Positions 47,396 through 58,439 of a stretch of 64,000 bases of DNA are shown one piece after another. The position numbers were made by a program, and so were the translations under genes. Source of the stretch: Lutjanus erythropterus (taxonomy: Eukaryota; Chordata; Actinopteri; Lutjaniformes; Lutjanidae); contig CM034597.1 of assembly GCA_020091685.1 (NCBI GenBank), positions 1,062,646-1,126,645 on the forward strand, written 5' to 3'. Each line of letters starts with the position of its first letter. Position 1 is the first letter of the stretch. The notes below the pieces were generated by a model. It worked only from the letters and a program-made list of their open reading frames with translations. It searched no databases and was not told where the DNA came from.

Positions 47396-49030
47396 TGCAT
47401 ATTATCTTAATGAATTCATTCAACAATAGAAGACATGTTAAACCGATAATTAAATAGCTTATTTTGTCCAACCAAAACCCAAAGAGATTCCATTGATGGT
47501 AATAGGAGACTAAGAAGACAGGGAAATATCCACCTTGGACAAGATGGAAAAGAAAGCTGATGAATAATCCCTCATTAAAATTGTTATTAATCAATAAATT
47601 GCCTAATGATTCAGGTCCAGTCAGAACAGATCATGTAATGATGTTGTAATGTAGAAACCAACAGCTCCTTAGTCACCACACACATCTGCAAATAGTTAAC
47701 AAACACACACGTGAATAAAATTCTGCTTGAAGACACAAACAAACACATGATGCCACATACCGAGTTCCTCTTATTAGCTAAACTGGGAAGTCTTGTCTGA
47801 ACTCATTAACATGCTAATGTGAACTCAGAGTCTGTTTTGTGGGTTGTGTTGTGCCTTATTTTATAATGTATCAAACTCCTAAAATATGCATAGTCCATTT
47901 AATAACTAATGTATTCATAGTTATTATTTATAGACCTGTGTGTTATCTGTAATAGAATCTTGCATGTAATTCCTTTGCTATGTGGAAACAAGAACAAATC
48001 CAAAAAATATAGCAGACTTATTAACAACAGTCAACTGTAACAGAGCATTTCTTTGGTAAAAGTTCCACATAGGAACATGATATTGTCTGCTGCAGTTGGT
48101 TTGTCTCTGTCCTTTGTTACCACCACAAGCTGCTCATCTTATCTAACCAGCCCATAGCTCAGAGGTGTGATCATATAAGCTGAGTCATTCTGGTCACCTC
48201 ATCTTTTTAAAAGCTACCTCAGACTGAGGGTATCTAGATCCTGTAATTAGTGCCTGCACTGAGAGACAGATGTGGAAAGTGATGAGGATGACAGGCTCTT
48301 ACAGAACTAAGGCCACTGATATTATTTTTGGAAGCAGCTTGCATTCAAGTTTCAAACTGCATCACATCAGCTTGTTTACGGTAGCTGTGGACAGAATGAC
48401 CAATACAGATAAAATCTCAAACAATAATGTGCGAGAACACTATACCACCACACATTTAAAGCAGTTAACACATTTGACATTGGTAATTTCAGGCTGGTTT
48501 AAGATGAATTTGCACATGCAGATGCTGTGAATGGGTTGCAGTTCTGTTAGATTTAGGCACTAAAGCCACTTGGTTAGATTTGAGAAAAGATTGTGGTTTG
48601 TATTAAAACAAGTCCGTTCATTATGTACATTTAGTTATGCACATAGGTTAATTTATGTCACATAATTTTACTAATGTATTGAAGTCTGTGTAAAGTAATC
48701 ATAAGCGTGCTCTGAGTTTGTCACACCACAAAAATGTTATTAAGCACCCAGACAAATTTGAATAATTTAAAAAAGTCACTATATAAAATTAGGTATCAAA
48801 ATCATGAAAAAAACAGGAATTTGCACTGAAACACTGGGGGCGAGTCTGCTGCACTGTCGCAATACTTGGAAAGGTTTAGGCACAACAGCTACATGGTTGG
48901 GTCATGTAATGTTAAGTGCCTTACAACTTTTTATAACTTGTTTGTTTCACATGGGACAGAAAACCTGGCCTTATGACAAGTCCTATGTTTTATTGAGCCA
49001 TCCATCCACTTCACCTTGTCCATGTGTGGA
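47396..49030. other. Intronic DNA, mostly unrecognised
   Basis: A copy of the 'CCTAACC' repeat in inverse orientation lies at 48545-48620 (TTAGATTTAGGCAC). Nothing else is clear. Confidence 0.35.
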
Positions 49031-49038
49031 CTTACCCC

Positions 49039-49575
49039 GCATTTACACCAGGCGCGGCTGCGCCGCAGAATGGCTGCGCTGCAGCACGCAGAGAAATAGA
49101 ACCCATTCTAGTCAATGCTGTAATTTACACCAGAAGCGCTGCGGTGCGTCTCAGCAGCGTCCCAGAAGCGGCTTGGCGCTCCGCTCCGCGGAGAATACGC
49201 AGCGAGTCTATTTTCGATGGATGGCGCGTCAATTGGCATAGAGCAGGTCGAACGGGCAGGAAGTCAGGCACGGAAAACAGGGGAGAATCCGGTTGATTTT
49301 CAAAATAAAAGACCCCGTGCAGACTCGCGATCATAAAGACAGACAGAAAATAAACAATTTAACTACGTAGCCTACTTATCCATGGTAGAAGCACAAAGAG
49401 CAAGGAAAGAGGACTTAATCAACAAAATCAGAGCAAATAACATAATCAGACGGGCAAAACGCTCCGCTGCTGAAGCGCTTCTGAAACGCTGCTGGTGTAA
49501 ATTGAAGTAGTGTGCATGACGGAGCAAAACCGCGGCCCAGCCGTTCCGCAACGCAGGCGCACCTGGTGTAAATCC
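49039..49575. mobile_element. CpG-rich MITE family R5, near-complete copy
   Basis: The ends GCATTTACACCAGGCGC and GCGCACCTGGTGTAAAT are inverted repeats. The interior keeps many CpGs (GCGGCTGCGCCGC, CCGCTCCGCGG), which suggests a young or unmethylated copy. No coding function. Confidence 0.75.
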
Positions 49576-50059
49576 CAGGTTATACTACATTGAAAGCCTG
49601 GTGTGTCTTACACAGCAGCAGATGGGTTTACATTGAAGTCACTTAAAAAGCCTGGTGTGTCGGTTTCAGCTGCCACCATGTACCATCCGCATCGGTATGA
49701 GTCATTGAGGTGCACTGAAATATGTAAAGACACATTTGAGTGCAACTCCCATGGATTGATACGATTGAAGTGTAAGTGTAACCTTTGAATGCAAATACTA
49801 TAATAAATAATATATAATAACTAAACTAAACAAGGAAAAGGACAGTAAGTTACAAATGACACTAATTAAGAATAGGGCTGAACGATTAATTGCATTTGCG
49901 ATAATATCGCGATATGATAAAATGTGATTTTCTAATTGCAATATGTGCGATTACAATGTGGCCACGTAAAAAAAAAAAAAAGTGGTCACGTGATGCGCGC
50001 GAGTGAGAGAGAGTGAGACCACTGGACTGCATCAACTTTTTATGCTGCACCTTAGCACA

Positions 50060-50170
50060 TCAGTGGTGTGGAATTATTTCAGTTTTAAAAATGAAGATAC
50101 TGCACAGCGTCAGGTGTTGTGCAGAACATGCCATGCTACTGTTGCTACTTCACGGGGCAACACTACAAAT
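50060..50170 (+). pseudogene. hAT transposase BED zinc-finger remnant
   Basis: Open from at least 50003. 50060-50170 reads SVVWNYFSFKNED, then CRTCHATVATSRGNTTN, the first half of a BED finger (W-x-Y/F-F...C-x-x-C...GNTTN). Sequence similarity stops exactly at 50170/50171, where the AGGGGTGCAATGGATC end of the core begins, so the finger was cut by an insertion. Confidence 0.75.
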
Positions 50171-50822
50171 AGGGGTGCAATGGATCGCAGTTGACCTGTG
50201 TCCCGTACGGATCGCCCTCTACAGTTTGGCACGAGTGTGATCCGCGGACTACATGTGAGCATCATAGTTTTACTGTCACTGTTACTTTTGTATAAGTTAT
50301 AATACCCTAAATCTCCATGCAGAGTTGCAGTGAACAGACAGGACAGATGCTGCTGTGTGCAGCGCATCTCTGATTTAAAAGCCGTCACATCACCTTGAGT
50401 GAAATCCAGACCGTAACTTTTTTCACTGATGTAACTATGCTATCACCAAAGAAACAGATCATAAAACTGTGATGTTCATTTAAACTTTGGTGATATCAGC
50501 TGTCTTAACTTCTACACAGCTCCTCTCTGCTCACCAGTGCAGCTCTGTCTCACCCCGTCTGTGACACAGTGTGTCTGCTGATCGATCGTGACTTCTAACC
50601 AATCAGATGTGCTGTGCTGTAGGCGGGACATTGAGTCAGACTACAGAGCGTAGTTGTGTATTATACTGTACAGTGTATAATGATCTAATATATGTATAGT
50701 ATATACATAGTACAGCACTGTATAAGTTTGAAGTTTTTAATATATTACCATTATCATTACTATTATCATAATTACAGACAGACAAAGATCAAAGACAAGT
50801 GCATTTTTAAAATAATTTAACT
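50171..50822. mobile_element. Shared core inside hAT element C
   Basis: Reverse complement of 36110-36794 in element A, with small differences. It lies in an unrelated host element. The distal end stops at AATAATTTAAC without the expected hAT end. Confidence 0.8.
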
Positions 50823-51298
50823 TCAGTCAGACTACCATACCAGAGATGTACAAAAAGTGCAAAGAGCAAATCGCCACTGAGCATTTAAAATTATCTTTAT
50901 TTTGCAGAATGTTTAAAAAGTGCATGCTATTAAACAGTACCTTTTTTGTTTCAATGACTTTGTAAGTTAAATACAAAGAGGCAAAGCCAAAGATCTGTTG
51001 CTCTTATGTTTCTGTAATGAGCAGTTAAATAAAAATGTTATTTATTTCAACTCTTGTATCTTATTGTGACATATTTTAATTATAAAGACACCCAGCCTAT
51101 GGGAAAGAACATTTTGTACTAAATGTATCTAATATTGTGTTGGCCATATTAAAATAATTCGTGACGTTTTGTTGGGGAAAAAAAGAGGATAAAATAATAA
51201 TAATGATAAAAAAAAATGCATGTTGAATCGCAATTGCAGTATTGGAGAAAAAAATCGCAATTAAATTATTTTCCCAAATCGTTCAGCCATAATTAAGA

Positions 51299-51360
51299 CT
51301 CCATTCAGGTCAAACAGAGTCAGGGTTTTGCTATTGTGAGGACCTGAAATATGGCCTGAT
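51299..51360. repeat. Dispersed repeat family R4, right part
   Basis: CTCCATTCAGGTCAAACAGAGTCAGGG continues the sequence interrupted by hAT element C. Related text occurs at 46575 and 63265. Confidence 0.5.
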
Positions 51361-51372
51361 GATGAGAATACC

Positions 51373-51399
51373 AGTTTTTTTTTTTTTTTTTTTTTTTTC
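51373..51399. repeat. Poly(T) tract
   Basis: More than 20 consecutive T. Confidence 0.9.
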
Positions 51400-52061
51400 A
51401 TAATCCTGTTCATTTTGTTCACTGGCCACAAGTTAACTGACCGAAAAAAAACAACCCCTGCTTCGATATTCCAAATTTATATGTAGAAATTGGTGCAAGA
51501 TTACTGTTCAGCCTGATTTCAAATGGTGTATGAATAAGACAATGTCTAAAGTGATTTCATATGTTATACCGTTTTTTTGCTTTTTGCTCATCATTTTACG
51601 CCATTTGGTCTGTACTGACTTATGCAAAGACTGTCATTTAACATGCTAATGTCAAAAAATGCCGACATTATTAAGAGTGACAAAGTGTAAAGGTGGGGTG
51701 GATGGATGGGTCAAACAAACACAGAACTGTGATGCACAAGTTTTTCTTGTAAACACATTATAAATGTGGCTGAGAAATGCGTAATATTGAATTGTGGAGT
51801 TCGACTTATAAACTGTTGTTCAACATTTCAGAGTTCAATATTTTTTTGGCGGATCTGAAATATGGCTTGGTGATACAATGGAGCCATGGTCCTCCATAAT
51901 CACTGCTAAATGACTCGAACAACTGACCTGAAAAGCTTAAAATACATAGACATGATGTACACTGTCCCTTGAGATTATGTTGTAATGTTGCTTGGCTACT
52001 CTGTCAAATACTTAAATATAGTTTTTGTTTAAAGACAAAACTGAAGAACATTTGTACAAAC

Positions 52062-52154
52062 CTGGGTTCCTCCTTCCTTTCAGGTATCCCACAACATTGT
52101 AGATTTTCTTGTAGGACAGCTGGTTTCCAACCGTCAGAGTGATCTTCTTCCGCT
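52062..52154 (-). CDS. naaladl2: NAALADL2-like internal exon (upstream of the three)
   Basis: Seen: on the minus strand a pyrimidine-rich tract ending in CTAG precedes a 93-base open block, followed by a GTTTGT donor. The exon begins with the last two bases of a split codon, has 30 full codons starting RKKITLTVGNQLSYKK and ending NVVGYLKGRRNP, and ends on one base that makes an Asp codon (GAT) with the next exon, giving the join RRNP-DRYV. Known: in M28 / transferrin-receptor-like proteins a V-x-N-V-x-G-x-x-x-G strand leads into P-D-R/H-Y-V at the start of the protease-like domain, and this exon matches that. Alternative acceptor: an AG two bases further in would break the frame logic only if the preceding exon ended in another phase, and that exon is not visible. 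Alternatives are FOLH1/NAALAD2 or TFRC relatives, but the downstream exons favour NAALADL2. Confidence 0.85.
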
Positions 52155-52838
52155 CTAGGGAAAAGAAAAGACAGACTTTTAAATGAGCTACTGTGGGGAA
52201 GAAAAATCTTTTTCAAATTCCCTGTAAGTGATTTCAAACATGATCCTAATCTTGACCAGCCTTGGCTGATTTGATGTCGTTATGCGAGTTATTGAATGCT
52301 ACTGAACCAGAATTTGTCCCCAGTGTGATGATATGGGATGATACTGAACTCTTATTTTGTTAGTAATCACCCAGAGAGAGGGCAGAAATGAGAAACAGCA
52401 CGGCTCACATGCTCTGTCTGCTGTATTAACCTAAGAAAAGCAGACTGGGAGAAAAACAAACTGTCGAAATCAGAGGAAAGCTTTGCTAAGTGAAAATATT
52501 CCACAGCATATGATTGTTCAAGTTAAAATAAAGAGTGTATGAGTCAATCGGCAGGTTAGTTTTTGGTGACACTGACTACTTCATCCACTCTAGCAGCCAA
52601 AAAGTGTTGTTTATATCTCAACCCTGTCTCCAACTGAGTTGGTTTATTGCTTATATACTGCTAAATACAATTTGTTAGAGACATTATTGCTGCCTGAGTT
52701 GACCCCTTGCTAAATACATTTTAAAAGATCAAACTGTTAAATCTTGTATGATGCCAACCTCCTAGTGTTTAGATGGACTGTCATGTCTTCTTGGTCTACA
52801 GGGGCCAATATTTCAAAACATAACTTTTACTCTGTATC

Positions 52839-53480
52839 AAGTGACCCTTCGTGAAGCCGAGGGGGGTTTGAGGAGGAAGATGTGGGCTGATGAAGAATCG
52901 AAGTGGGTTGATGACGATGCATCTTTGTCTGGTTTGCTGTCTCAGATCTAAGCCGTTAGCGATCATGGTCCGACTGGTCTGGCTAGATGACCTGTCTCAA
53001 GGTCTGCTGCTTTAATCGAGTCCCTGTGCTTCTTTTTCCCACATTAAAGAGTGTATTTCTGTCATCTGTCATGTAGATATACCTGCTGTATTTCACCATC
53101 TGACCAATGTTTGCTAAGATGTAGCTAGCTTTAGCCTCATTTAGCATTAATGTTATATCATGTACACAGCTGCTAGGTAACTTTAGATTTACACTTTCAC
53201 AGGGTTCTTGTTTTAAAACGTATCTGATGGAAACATTAAAATGTCTGATGGAGACTCCACTGAAATCTGCTTGAGTCGTTATTTTAGCCAACAATATCCA
53301 TCGTTCTCAGCTAGAAATGAGAAGCTGCTTTTGTTTACTTCTCAAAGGAATCACAGAACTTGTGACTCGTGTCATCAATTACTCACAATTTCGATGTTAA
53401 GTCTGCCACTATTATCACTGTAAACTGCATAAATGCTGTGTGACAATGGAAAGCTTAGTAATTAAGGAGAAAGCTTAGTA
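52839..53480. mobile_element. MITE family R3, copy 2
   Basis: Starts CAAGTGACCCTTCGTGAAGCC, like the copy 1 end. It then shares GAAGATGTG.GCTGATG.AGAATC, GCATCT..GTCTGGTTTGCT and, after 53130, TTAGCATTAA.GTTATATCATG through ACTGCATAAATGCTGTG with 40600-41070. Right end truncated or duplicated (GGAGAAAGCTTAGTAA twice near 53450-53480). It lies 680 bp upstream of the 52062-52154 exon. Confidence 0.65.
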
Positions 53481-53756
53481 ACTAAGAAGAAATTTGTTGA
53501 CAGAGAACATTTTGCAAACAGGTTCAATATAAATGTTTCTTTGTCATGCTGGTAAAATAAAACATTAAATAAAACACAGGCAATATGTTTCCCACCAGAT
53601 ATAATATTTTTTAACTGCATATCAGTTTAATACAAATGTGTTTTTAGTAAACAGTGTTGCATATCTATATGCATGAAAGACAGAGGAAAACAAATGTGTT
53701 TACAGTAATACTGGTGTCCAGCATGATTTTCATTAAGATATAGAGCTTTGCTGTAT

Positions 53757-54965
53757 GTGAAAGGAATGGTTTGGATTCTTTGAAAGTGGTTGTATTACTG
53801 TACTTATCCATAGTGAGTGTTACAGTAGATGGCAGTTGAAATGCCCCAGTTTAACAGAGGAGGGAAGTAACGAAGTACAAATACTTTGTTACTGTACTTA
53901 AGTAGAATTTTCTGATAACTTTTCACTTCCTACACTTTAACACAAGTACTTCTACTTTCTACTCCTTACATTTTCGTTTCTACCTAAATGGATGGGAAAT
54001 TAACACATAGAAAAGACGATTCCTTGATGTATCCATCAGTGCATATCACACACGACAGAAGATGAAAATCAATGTTAAAGAGGTAACAAGATATAAAAAA
54101 ATCAACAAAATTTAACAGACCTAACAAGACACAAAAGGTGTAACAAGACAAAAAAAAAGACATAACAAGAAGAAAAGCTGTAACAAAACAAAAAATAATG
54201 TAAAAGACTTAACATGACAAAAACACCAAAAAAGACCTGATAAAACAAAAGATGAAGCACTTTAACTACATTTCAGAGGTTCTACCTTTTCACTTTTACT
54301 TGACTAAAGAAGTTGAATCAGTACTTAGAGTCCTGTTACACAAGTATCTGTACTTCTACCTGAGTAAAGAATGTGTGCACCTTTGCAACCTCTGCAGCTT
54401 GAAGAAACAGTAGGAATATCCCTGTAGGAAGCTAAGTAATATACTGCTGTGGACAGGGTCAGCAGCAAAACAGATATTAATCACCTAAAAGTGTATGCTA
54501 TATTTAGAATATTTTCAACACTTTATCTTGCTGTCAGACATACTTTTCTGATGGGAAACCTGTCATTACATTAGTCTCTACAAAGCAACCAGACTCCCCT
54601 GGCAAAAACAGCAAGTTTATCTCACAGAACAGAAGAGTTGCCGGTCTACTGCTGCTGTGAGCACTTTGTTTGTATTATTGTGACTCGAGGCAGCAACTCC
54701 TGTGTTCTGCAAGGTAAAAAGTTTTTGCCAGAGGAGTCTGGTTGCTTTGAAGAGAGTGATATTTGCCTAATATAATGGCAGTCTCCTGATGGACGGGGCT
54801 GTCTGAGAGCAAAGTAAAGTGATGAAACTATTCTAAATATAGCATACATACATTTTGCTGCTGACCCTGCCCACAGCAGTACATTGTTTAGCTTCCTACA
54901 CCAGTACTCCTGCTGCTTCTCCAAACTGGGGATGTGTCGACTGCCATTACAATGATGGATACAGT
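53757..54965. mobile_element. Fold-back element, interrupted by another MITE
   Basis: Blocks on the left (GCTAAGTAATATACTGCTGTGG near 54430, AACCAGACTCCCCTGGC near 54588) recur inverted on the right (CCACAGCAGTACATTG...TTAGC near 54875, CAGAGGAGTCTGGTTGC near 54730), giving long arms around a centre near 54660. It belongs to the same family as 32505-34912. 53868-54385 is an inserted 'AAGTACTT' MITE. Confidence 0.7.
53868..54385. mobile_element. 'AAGTACTTGTACTT' MITE nested in the fold-back element
   Basis: Left AAGTAACGAAGTACAAATAC...TACTGTACTTAAGTAG and right CACAAGTATCTGTACTTCTACC...GAGTAAAG are inverted repeats. The centre has imperfect 'CATAACAAGACAAAA' tandem units (54080-54250). Confidence 0.6.
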
Positions 54966-55083
54966 ACAAACACAGACACACATTCATACACACACATTTC
55001 TGTTGTTGTCAAATTCCCTCGGTCTCACTCTCAGGGGATAATTGGATTATGTCAAGAGGAAGAGAGTTGAACGAGAGCTCTAA

Positions 55084-55084
<1 letters not shown>

Positions 55085-55117
<33 letters not shown>
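55085..55117. repeat. (CA)n microsatellite
   Basis: About 16 CA units. Confidence 0.95.
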
Positions 55118-55118
<1 letters not shown>

Positions 55119-55236
55119 CAAAACCACATTTCTAAGACAAGACCTCTCTTTTGTTAAGTACTATGCGTGCGCGACTATGCCTTGTTTCAGTTTAACTCCA
55201 AATGGGTATCTTCAGATAGTAATCCACACATACATT

Positions 55237-56163
55237 AACTCAACTCACCTCAACTCAACTCAGCTTTATTTATACATGCAAAATTAAAACAACAGACAGG
55301 AAACAAATAAAAACAGACAAATAATAATAGAAATACAAATGAATAAAAAAAATGCAGGACTAAAATTGCAACAATACAACAATAAAATTAAAGTAAGAAA
55401 AATTAAGTAAAAGGAACAGTTGAAGCTTAAACAACCAGGGTTGTAACACTGCTCCCAATTAATAATTAAAAGCCAGATAAAAAGATAGGTCTTTACTTTC
55501 CTCTTAAAAATACTTGAGAACTTGCTGATCTAATATCCAAAGGCAATGAGTTCCACACAGTTTTGGGGCATAAAAACAGAAAGCACTCTCACCAGTATGT
55601 TTATGGGACACACAAGTAACATTTAAAAGAAAAGCAGTGGAGGATATCACTGATCTGACTGGAACAAAGAATTAAAGAGGCTCTCTGACGTATGGAGGAG
55701 TGAGGTCATTCAAAGCTTTATGAACAAGTAAAAGAACATTACAAGCAATTCTGTAAGAAACAGGTAAAAGACACAGGTGTAGTGATTTAAACAGTGGAAT
55801 CATGTGATCAGTTTTCTTTGTTTTGGTTAAAACAGGCATTTTGAACTAGCTGTAGTGTCCTTATTAACTTTTTGTTGTAAGCCAGTAAAAAGTGAATTGC
55901 ACTAGTCTAAACAGCGAGTAATAAAAGTGTGGGTGAGAATTTCAGCATCCTTATGAGTTTAAAAGGGTCAAACTTTAGCAATATTTCTAAGATTAAAAAA
56001 TTAAGTTTTAATAAATGAGAATTAAAAATTAAATCAAGATGTAAAGTCAGTTTGTGACATGCAGATTTAATCTGTCCATTAAACCCACCAAGCACTGAGT
56101 GCAGTTTTTCTTTTTCTGTTTGGTCCAATTAAAAGAATCTTGGTTTTAACCTCATTTAGCTTT

Positions 56164-56195
<32 letters not shown>

Positions 56196-56355
56196 GTTCT
56201 TACTCATCCAAACATTAATGTCACTGAGACAGGCGATAAGTGTCTGCAGTGCACTGGGATCATTCGGTGAGATGGAAATGTAGAGTTGTGTGTCGTCAGC
56301 ATAAAAATGTTAACCGACACATCATATGCAACGGGGCCAAGAAGGATATACTGCA
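55237..56355 (-). mobile_element. L2/Rex1-like LINE, 3' third with tail
   Basis: On the minus strand: ILLGP near 56350 (shifted), then 56310-56196 reads HFYADDTQLYISIS followed by SALQTLIACLSDINVWM, the catalytic YADD region and the helix after it. 55590-55520 holds TGESAF..APKLCGT, the C-terminal tail. The 3' end TATAAATAAAGCTGAGTTGA and (GTTGA)n is at 55270-55237. Better preserved at the active site than the copy at 12025-14545, but frameshifted. Confidence 0.8.
56161..56195. repeat. T10-A25 block
   Basis: Ten T followed by about 25 A, inside the LINE remnant just after the YADD region. It can fold on itself. Confidence 0.9.
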
Positions 56356-56580
56356 ACACATACACACACACAATTACAAAATTATTAAGATGAAAAGCTA
56401 CCATAGTCAGGCATAAAACTAAACTGTGAAGTTGTAATGAATGACTGTAAAAAAAAACAAAAAAAAACAAAAAAAGAGAAAAGAATTTTTCATATAACAT
56501 GACCACAGACATGTTTTATCATGAAATGGACTAGTTTGGATCTAGTTTCGTCCACTGCCAGCTTGACATGAAAACATTTT

Positions 56581-57756
56581 GGGCCCTATCTTATACCCGG
56601 TGCAAAAGCCGTTGTGCCGCCAGCGCAAGTAGTTTTGCTATCTTACACCCAGTGCAAGTGCCATTTTTGCCATGTGTGTAAGATAACAAATGCACTTGCA
56701 CCGGGTCTGTGCTGCTTTGGGCAGGAGATCTAAACATGAAGGCAAAATGAAGGCATGGCCCGACGCATTTGCTATCTTGTGCTCGGTGCATTGGCGTAAA
56801 AAACAATTGTGCTTTAGACCAGCTAAAAGCTGGTCAAAGTGCAAAGTCTGGTCTTTCAGCACAAGATAGCACACACGTCTTTACAATCACAAAACACCTT
56901 CATTTAGATCATTCTCTTCCTCACATGGGAATGTGGATTAGTTAAGTGTTATTTGAACATATTTTCTATCAGCAATAAATCATAAATATTGAAGTGAAAA
57001 GCGTTTGCGTGTGTCTTGCACTTGGCTGAGGCGCACACACGTCTCCACAATCACAGAACACTTTTCATTAATGTTAAACAGCTGTGCATGTGTGTCTTTA
57101 AAGATAAACTCACTAATAAGGAATAGCACACAGTGCGTGATCACAGTTGTGATCAGTCTTTATCAGATGAGTCAGCATGACAGCTGGAACAGCTGTAGTG
57201 TTTATGTCTGTGTGTTTATTGTGATCCAGAAAAACAGTGTTTAAAAAATTATGATCTATAACATATAAAATATACAAGACACTATATTTGACCACACGAG
57301 TCCGGCCCAACCTGAGAGAAAAAGTTATGTGTGCTTCTATCAGAGCTGGTTGGATATATCCATGCAGAATTTTGTGCACTTAGACTGGATCGGTTCGCCT
57401 CCCCTCTCTACTGCACCATCTCTCTCCCCCACTCCTCAGCGAGCAGAGTTAATAATGATGATGATGATGATAATAATTCCTGCTGGCGCACCTGCCTCTC
57501 AAAGGTGATGAGAGCTGACTTTCTGATTGGTTTATTGCATGTTCGGCCTAAACTCACCTGTGAATTAATGAGGGCACTTGGGCACACCTGATAGGTGTAT
57601 CCCGCTTTGTGCTGGTAGCGTGCAGGGCAGGGCAAAATATCACTCCTGCCCCTGGTGCAAGAAGGCAAAGGTGGATTTGGACACGCCTTGAATAAATTAA
57701 ATCCACTGCACCTTGCACTTTCCACTTGCACTTTAGATCAGCGTAAGATAGGGCCC
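56581..57756. mobile_element. MITE with GGGCCCTATCTTA ends, 1,176 bp
   Basis: Perfect 13-bp inverted ends (GGGCCCTATCTTA / TAAGATAGGGCCC), with 'GTGCAAGTG' and 'CACTTGCAC' words beneath them. No transposase. The target duplication may be TTT, but the surrounding T-run makes this ambiguous. Includes (GAT)n at 57452-57472. Confidence 0.85.
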
Positions 57757-57942
57757 TTTAATTTATTGCTGACTAACCTTTTTTTTTTTTCTTTTTTCAA
57801 AAAACTGTGTTTTGTTTTTACATGACAAAAGACTCAAAGAATGAGGATGGACTGTAGTTGGTTTGGATAATGTATGTTGGGTTGACATCCACATGTTGCA
57901 GTGCCCAGTTGTTTACTCTAAACATAACCTTCATCTTTTCAG

Positions 57943-58023
57943 TTCGCTGCATTCAGGATTACCTTCGACTCAGTAGAAGAGACAGCAGAGATGCACAATT
58001 CTTATACAGTTATCAAGAAAAAA
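57943..58023 (+). other. Exon-like block on the plus strand
   Basis: Acceptor CTTCATCTTTTCAG, 81 bases of open frame (FAAFRITFDSVEETAEMHN, then SYTVIKKK), weak donor AAA|GTGTGT. Its phase would fit the end of 39952-40025, but a minus-strand exon lies between them, and no family is recognised. Probably chance. Confidence 0.15.
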
Positions 58024-58200
58024 GTGTGTAATTTTAAAATCAGTGGGCTTCAGGAAACCTTGCCTCAGGTTTCTATTTAGGATAATCATTCATTTTCCCT
58101 GACAAAAGGTCAGAATTTCCAAGGTAACATTTGAAGCAACACTTTCCAACAATTTCCTGTCAAAGGAAATTGCATTTGGAGCTTTTCAAGAATGTACATA

Positions 58201-58245
58201 TTCTGTATATGTGCTTGAGTAAGCACATATATAGAATATACAGAA
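58201..58245. repeat. Short palindrome
   Basis: ATATGTGCTT GAGT AAGCACATAT (58207-58230) is a perfect 10-bp stem with a 4-base loop. TTCTGT / ACAGAA extends it with a bulge. Confidence 0.6.
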
Positions 58246-58414
58246 TCATCTGGCAAGATGGATTCTCTCAGTTCAGCTTTGAGTCCAAGTGATTACATGA
58301 TCCTTTCCAGGCAGGATGATGAGGAACAACTGAAGTGACCTCAAATAGAAACAATGTCCTTCATGTGAAGGTCTAAAATGCAGACTAGCTCTCACAAAGA
58401 TAGCAAAAGAAGAC

Positions 58415-58434
58415 CCCACACACACACACACACA
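58415..58434. repeat. (CA)n, short
   Basis: About ten CA units. Confidence 0.85.
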
Positions 58435-58439
58435 TGCAG

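Larger units (their letters stand above)
49872..51290. mobile_element. hAT element C, 1,419 bp
   Basis: Perfect 8-bp duplication AATTAAGA at 49864-49871 and 51291-51298. The ends ATAGGGCTGAACGATT and AATCGTTCAGCCAT are inverted repeats. The element interrupts repeat family R4. It holds a BED-finger remnant broken by the shared core. Confidence 0.9.
26141..52154 (-). other. naaladl2: NAALADL2 gene segment: three exons and two introns
   Basis: Splice phases match across the exons: phase 1 between 52062 and 28128, and phase 0 between 27941 and 26269. Joined, they give one uninterrupted 136-residue reading frame. The introns are 28129-52061 (about 23.9 kb) and 26270-27940 (about 1.7 kb); both have GT-AG borders on the minus strand. 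Human NAALADL2 is a very large gene with long introns, which fits. The large intron is made mostly of the DNA transposons listed separately. Flanking sequence on both sides is intronic or intergenic as far as can be seen, so the promoter, first exon, stop codon and polyadenylation site are absent. Confidence 0.85.

Noticed and set aside
47097..47594. Longest open frame in the window (165 codons, minus strand)
   Set aside because: It runs through an (AAT)n stretch and MITE-like DNA, is Leu/Ile-rich by composition, and has no family motif or splice support.
52983..53294. 103-codon minus-strand frame as an upstream exon
   Set aside because: Falls inside MITE family R3, which is duplicated at 40268-41135, and carries no peptidase-family motif.
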